Below, one piece after another: positions 60,963 to 64,000 of a stretch of 64,000 nt of DNA (position 1 is its first letter; the number at the start of each line of letters is the position of its first letter). Both the position numbers and the translations under genes were made by a program. Origin of the DNA: F23-D06 sp947165685 (GTDB lineage Bacteria; Bacteroidota; Bacteroidia; Bacteroidales; WCHB1-69). A model generated the notes under the pieces. That model was not told the DNA's origin. It did not search any database and saw only the letters and a list, made by a program, of their open reading frames with translations. The stretch lies in the NCBI GenBank assembly GCA_947165685.1, contig CAMVBK010000001.1, positions 124,001 to 188,000 of the forward strand, read 5' to 3'.

Positions 60963-61628
60963 ATGATTAAACTCGAGAACATCAGCAAAAGCTTTCGCAC
61001 CGAGACGGTGGAGACGAAAGCGCTACAGCAAGTGAATTTGGAGGTCCGGAAGGGCGAATTCATAGCCATCATGGGCCCTTCCGGTTGCGGCAAGACCACT
61101 TTGCTCAACATCCTTGGCCTCCTCAACACACCTGACTCGGGCCGCTATTTCCTCGACGGCCGCGATGTGAGCGGTCTGCGCGAGCGCGACCGTCTGGCGT
61201 TGCGGCGCGGTGTCATCGGCTTCGTGTTCCAGAGTTTCAACCTCATCGACGACATGACGGTCTTCGAGAACGTGGAGCTGCCGTTGCGCTACCTCGGTCT
61301 CGGCAAGTCGGAGCGTCGTGCGAAGGTCAACGAGGCCTTGGAGCGTATGAATATGATCCACCGGGCGAGCCACTACCCGCAGCAACTTTCGGGCGGGCAG
61401 CAGCAACGCGTCGCCGTGGCCCGGGCGGTCGTCTCCACCCCGAAGCTCATTCTCTGCGACGAGCCCACCGGCAACCTCGACAGCCACAACGGCCTCGACG
61501 TCATGCACCTGCTCTGCGACCTCAACGCCGCTGGCACCACCATCGTCATGGTCACCCACTCCGCCCACGATGCCGGCTTCGCGCACAGGATCGTGAAAAT
61601 GTTGGACGGAACCGTAGTTAGTAGTTAG
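60963..61628 (+). CDS. ABC transporter ATP-binding protein (MacB/LolD type)
   Basis: The 221-residue cytoplasmic ATPase drives a FtsX/MacB-type exporter or lipoprotein-releasing complex. It has Walker A GPSGCGKTT, the Q-loop FVFQSFNLIDDMTVFENVELPL, the signature LSGGQQQR, Walker B LILCDEPTGNLDS and the switch VTHSAHD. The sequence pattern matches the MacB/LolD/FtsE group. Its last codons (GTVVSS) and stop lie in a 7-bp array. The permease gene follows 128 nt downstream, across a REP-like element. No promoter box is seen; a nonamer array occupies the upstream region. Confidence 0.93.
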   Translation: MIKLENISKSFRTETVETKALQQVNLEVRKGEFIAIMGPSGCGKTTLLNILGLLNTPDSGRYFLDGRDVSGLRERDRLALRRGVIGFVFQSFNLIDDMTVFENVELPLRYLGLGKSERRAKVNEALERMNMIHRASHYPQQLSGGQQQRVAVARAVVSTPKLILCDEPTGNLDSHNGLDVMHLLCDLNAAGTTIVMVTHSAHDAGFAHRIVKMLDGTVVSS

Positions 61629-61634
61629 CAGTTG
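61614..61634. repeat. Tandem 7-bp array (GTAGTTA) across a stop codon
   Basis: The units GTAGTTA, GTAGTTA, GCAGTTG contain the stop codon TAG (61626-61628) of the ABC ATPase gene and encode its final Val-Val-Ser-Ser. Confidence 0.75.
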
Positions 61635-61672
61635 TAACGAAAAGCCCCATTATATTGAACGTCATTCCAAAA

Positions 61673-61724
61673 GGGCTGAAAGCCCGAAGTATGCCAACCC
61701 AGGGTGAACGCAGTGAGCCCTGGG
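61673..61724. repeat. REP-like double hairpin between ABC genes
   Basis: GGGCT-GAA-AGCCC (61673-61685) is followed after 12 nt by CCCAGGG ... CCCTGGG (61698-61724) enclosing TGAACGCAGTGAG. This resembles repetitive extragenic palindromes common in Bacteroidota. No RAYT-type transposase gene is in the window. Confidence 0.75.
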
Positions 61725-61756
61725 ATAGTCAAGAACCCAAACCACAACCCAAGAAT

Positions 61757-64000
61757 ATGAAACAAACCCCAAAAATCCTCAACATCCTCGGCCTCGCCGT
61801 GGCTATCGCCGCCTTCATGGTGGTGGCGATGCTAAGATACTATGACCTCCGGTACGACAAGTCGTATCCCGGCGCCGACCGCATCTACTCGGTGTGGCTC
61901 ATGAGCTTCCATGAATTCAGTAACGGAACTCAAGAGTTGTCTTTGATGGCTACCAATACAGACTTTAAGATGCTTACGGGAGTCTCTCTGGATGACCCTG
62001 CCAAGACACAGCCTTCCGTGCTGCCCTTCGAAGAGATGGCGGAGGCTTGCATCATGAGCGGTTACGGTGGAGGCTGGAAACGGGTGGCAGCGGAAAACGG
62101 TACCTCGTTCGACACGATTTCGAAAATACAGATGACCATACCGTCCTACTTCCCCTTCTTCGGCATAGACATTAAAGAGGGAAGTTTGGAGAAATTTACT
62201 GACTTTAGAAATGCGGTGATTTCCAGTCGATTAGCAAAGATTCTGTTTCCTCATGGAAGTGCCGTTGGGCAGCGGATTGTTTTGAGTTCTGAGAAAGAGT
62301 CCTACCATTCTGTCCCCTGTCCTTCGCTCGATACGCTTACCGTTATTGCCGTTTTCAAGGATCTGCCGCAGAACAGTTCCCTGTACGACTATGATGTGGT
62401 GCGACATTATCCTCCTGGCAAATTCGCTGGAGATGTCTATGTGAAAGTGAAGGATACAACCATGGTTAATATCTTGAAAAACAAGATGTTGAATTGCTAT
62501 CAAACGGCATATCACAATTTTTGGGACAATGTTGACACCACGGGCGACGAGGTTTTAAGTCAAGCGGAATATGATTTAAAGTATAAAGATGCGCCGAATA
62601 AAATCGACGATGTAAGATTGTCTTCTTTGCACGATGACTATCATTCACCCAACAATTTCTGGAATTTTGAGGCCAAGCAGTTCACAACGATGTCCAAAGC
62701 GTTGAGCATATTCGGCATCGTGCTGTTGCTGCTCGCCTTCCTGAACTTCACCAACTACGCGGTGGCCACCGTGCCGATGTTCCTGCGCAAGACGAACATC
62801 CGCAAGATCGAGGGTTGCTCCAACGCGCAGTTGCGGTGGGAGATGTTCGGGCGGTTCCTCCTCTCCGCCGTTATCGCTTTCCTCTTCGCGTTGGTCATCG
62901 TGGAGGTGTGCGCCCGCACGAAGGCGATTCCGTTCGTGACCATCAGTCTGAAGCTGGCGGACAATATGCCTGTGGTATGGCTTTCCGCCGCCGTCACCCT
63001 CTTGGTGGCCGTGGTCGCCTCGCTCTATCCGGTCTTCTACACTACCGCCGCCACCAACATCGATTCGGCGTTGAAGAGTCAGCTCGCCACCCCGCAGAAA
63101 TACGGCAAGTGGCGCAAAGTGCTGCTTCGCATGCAGACCACCCCGGCCTCTGTGGTGCAGTTCTACGCCTCGTTCGTCATCATCCTCTTCATGACATTGG
63201 TTTTTGTGCAGAACTATCGGATGAAAACCGCCGATGTGGGCTTTGAAACGGAGAATATCTATGTGGCTCAACTTCAGAAACCAAATCTGCCGACTTCTGA
63301 CGGATATCTGAAGTATCAAGAGGATTTTCAGTATAAACATTTGGACTCTTTGAAGGGTGAATGGAGAAAGTTGGGGACGATTGCGGACGTTACTTGGGCG
63401 GAGACTCCTGTGCTCGGATTTGGAAAAATGTATGGTACTTTGGGACTTCAAATCGGGGATGAAAGGATAATCATCCACGACCGCACCGTCTCAGCCAATT
63501 TCTTCCGATTTTTTGGCATCAAAATGGTGGAAGGCAAGGACTTTGAAGAAGATAGTGTCAAATCCCGTACGGGCAGAATCATCAACGAAGCTGCGCTGAA
63601 ACTGACGAAGCAGTGGGATACAGACTCAAACAGAACGAAAGCAGGTGTCATCGGTGTTGTGCAAGATTTTCACAATATGCCGCTCATCGACGAGATTGAC
63701 CCATGCATCTATCTTGCGAAAGGCAATTCCGAGCTTGTATGGGATTGTCCATATATTTATATCAAATTGAAAGACGCTAACAAACAAGATTTGGATACGT
63801 CTTTGATAAGCCAGATGAACACCGTTTGTGCTCGTTGGGGACATCTGAGCCCGTTCACCTCGCTGAAGGATGTCATCGACAAAGAATACCAGAAGGAGGA
63901 CGACTTCGCCAAACTGATGGCGCTGTTCGGGCTGGTCACCTTGTTCGTCACGCTCACCGGGCTGTTCGGCATGGTGATGTTGGACTGCATGTATCGTCGC
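61757..64000 (+). CDS. FtsX/MacB-like ABC transporter permease (truncated at the window edge)
   Basis: At least 748 residues are read without a stop to the right edge. The N-terminus has one membrane helix (ILNILGLAVAIAAFMVVAMLRYYDLRYDKSYPGADRIYSV), a periplasmic domain of about 270 residues like MacB_PCD, and then three helices (LSIFGIVLLLLAFLNFTNYAVAT, FLLSAVIAFLFALVIVEV, VVWLSAAVTLLVAVVASLYP). A second helix and periplasmic domain follow (SVVQFYASFVIILFMTLVF; RIINEAALKLTKQW), then the start of the last FtsX part. This duplicated FtsX layout is usual for Bacteroidota lipoprotein/antimicrobial exporters. The leading cytoplasmic part (FxNLLRHK) is short or missing. Confidence 0.88.
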   Translation, partial: MKQTPKILNILGLAVAIAAFMVVAMLRYYDLRYDKSYPGADRIYSVWLMSFHEFSNGTQELSLMATNTDFKMLTGVSLDDPAKTQPSVLPFEEMAEACIMSGYGGGWKRVAAENGTSFDTISKIQMTIPSYFPFFGIDIKEGSLEKFTDFRNAVISSRLAKILFPHGSAVGQRIVLSSEKESYHSVPCPSLDTLTVIAVFKDLPQNSSLYDYDVVRHYPPGKFAGDVYVKVKDTTMVNILKNKMLNCYQTAYHNFWDNVDTTGDEVLSQAEYDLKYKDAPNKIDDVRLSSLHDDYHSPNNFWNFEAKQFTTMSKALSIFGIVLLLLAFLNFTNYAVATVPMFLRKTNIRKIEGCSNAQLRWEMFGRFLLSAVIAFLFALVIVEVCARTKAIPFVTISLKLADNMPVVWLSAAVTLLVAVVASLYPVFYTTAATNIDSALKSQLATPQKYGKWRKVLLRMQTTPASVVQFYASFVIILFMTLVFVQNYRMKTADVGFETENIYVAQLQKPNLPTSDGYLKYQEDFQYKHLDSLKGEWRKLGTIADVTWAETPVLGFGKMYGTLGLQIGDERIIIHDRTVSANFFRFFGIKMVEGKDFEEDSVKSRTGRIINEAALKLTKQWDTDSNRTKAGVIGVVQDFHNMPLIDEIDPCIYLAKGNSELVWDCPYIYIKLKDANKQDLDTSLISQMNTVCARWGHLSPFTSLKDVIDKEYQKEDDFAKLMALFGLVTLFVTLTGLFGMVMLDCMYRR

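Overview
The window reads as chromosomal DNA of an anaerobic member of the Bacteroidota, most likely order Bacteroidales; no genus can be given from the sequence alone. The evidence is: start-proximal TAnnTTTG boxes (the Bacteroidota sigma-ABfr -7 element) in front of many genes; cargo proteins of the type IX secretion system (T9SS) with type A and type B (gliding-motility-associated) C-terminal domains; Bacteroidota families such as DUF4831, YARHG and fused FeoA-FeoB; and anaerobic enzymes (NrdD/NrdG, an iron-sulfur L-serine dehydratase, a double acyl-CoA-dehydratase-activase protein). There is no phage, plasmid, transposase or CRISPR array. The last gene runs off the right edge.

Layout. 0-4.2 kb: tRNA-Val(CAC) with terminator, a leftward operon (zinc peptidase, DUF4831, lipoprotein, YhcC-type radical SAM) and a membrane protein. 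4.4-5.9 kb: gltX. 5.9-13.1 kb: a leftward envelope block with an ECF sigma factor at its head, three paralogous lipocalin-like lipoproteins, three other lipoproteins, a one-pass membrane protein and three small outer-membrane barrels. 13.1-24.7 kb: L-serine dehydratase, a YARHG protein, enolase, DUF2147, aminopeptidase C, a DjlA-like J protein, a KdsC-like phosphatase, ClpC and a GT4 glycosyltransferase. 25-31.5 kb: MtgA, an AddB-like nuclease, FolD, a secreted coiled-coil protein and a tRNA-dihydrouridine synthase. 31.6-46.5 kb: a surface-protein region with a 3,326-residue T9SS cargo, a NamZ/DUF1343 lipoprotein, a small secreted protein and a CUB/P-domain/PKD T9SS type B cargo. 46.6-54.9 kb: a 1,410-residue activase fusion, a TetR regulator divergent from a lamin-tail/SprB T9SS cargo, and a coiled-coil membrane protein. 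55-60.6 kb: fused FeoAB and nrdD-nrdG behind a cobalamin riboswitch. 61-64 kb: an ABC exporter ATPase and its truncated permease.

The strongest signal not explained by genes is a set of short tandem arrays, mostly with a 7-bp period, that sit on or next to stop codons throughout the window. In several cases they supply the last codons of the protein, and one lies inside a coding sequence. Several palindromic or multi-hairpin families accompany them: a GTAGAGACG palindrome (one copy in frame inside a gene), a triple-hairpin element whose two copies differ by compensating changes, and a REP-like element. The clearest regulatory finding is the B12 riboswitch ahead of the B12-independent ribonucleotide reductase, which predicts a B12-dependent counterpart elsewhere in the genome.
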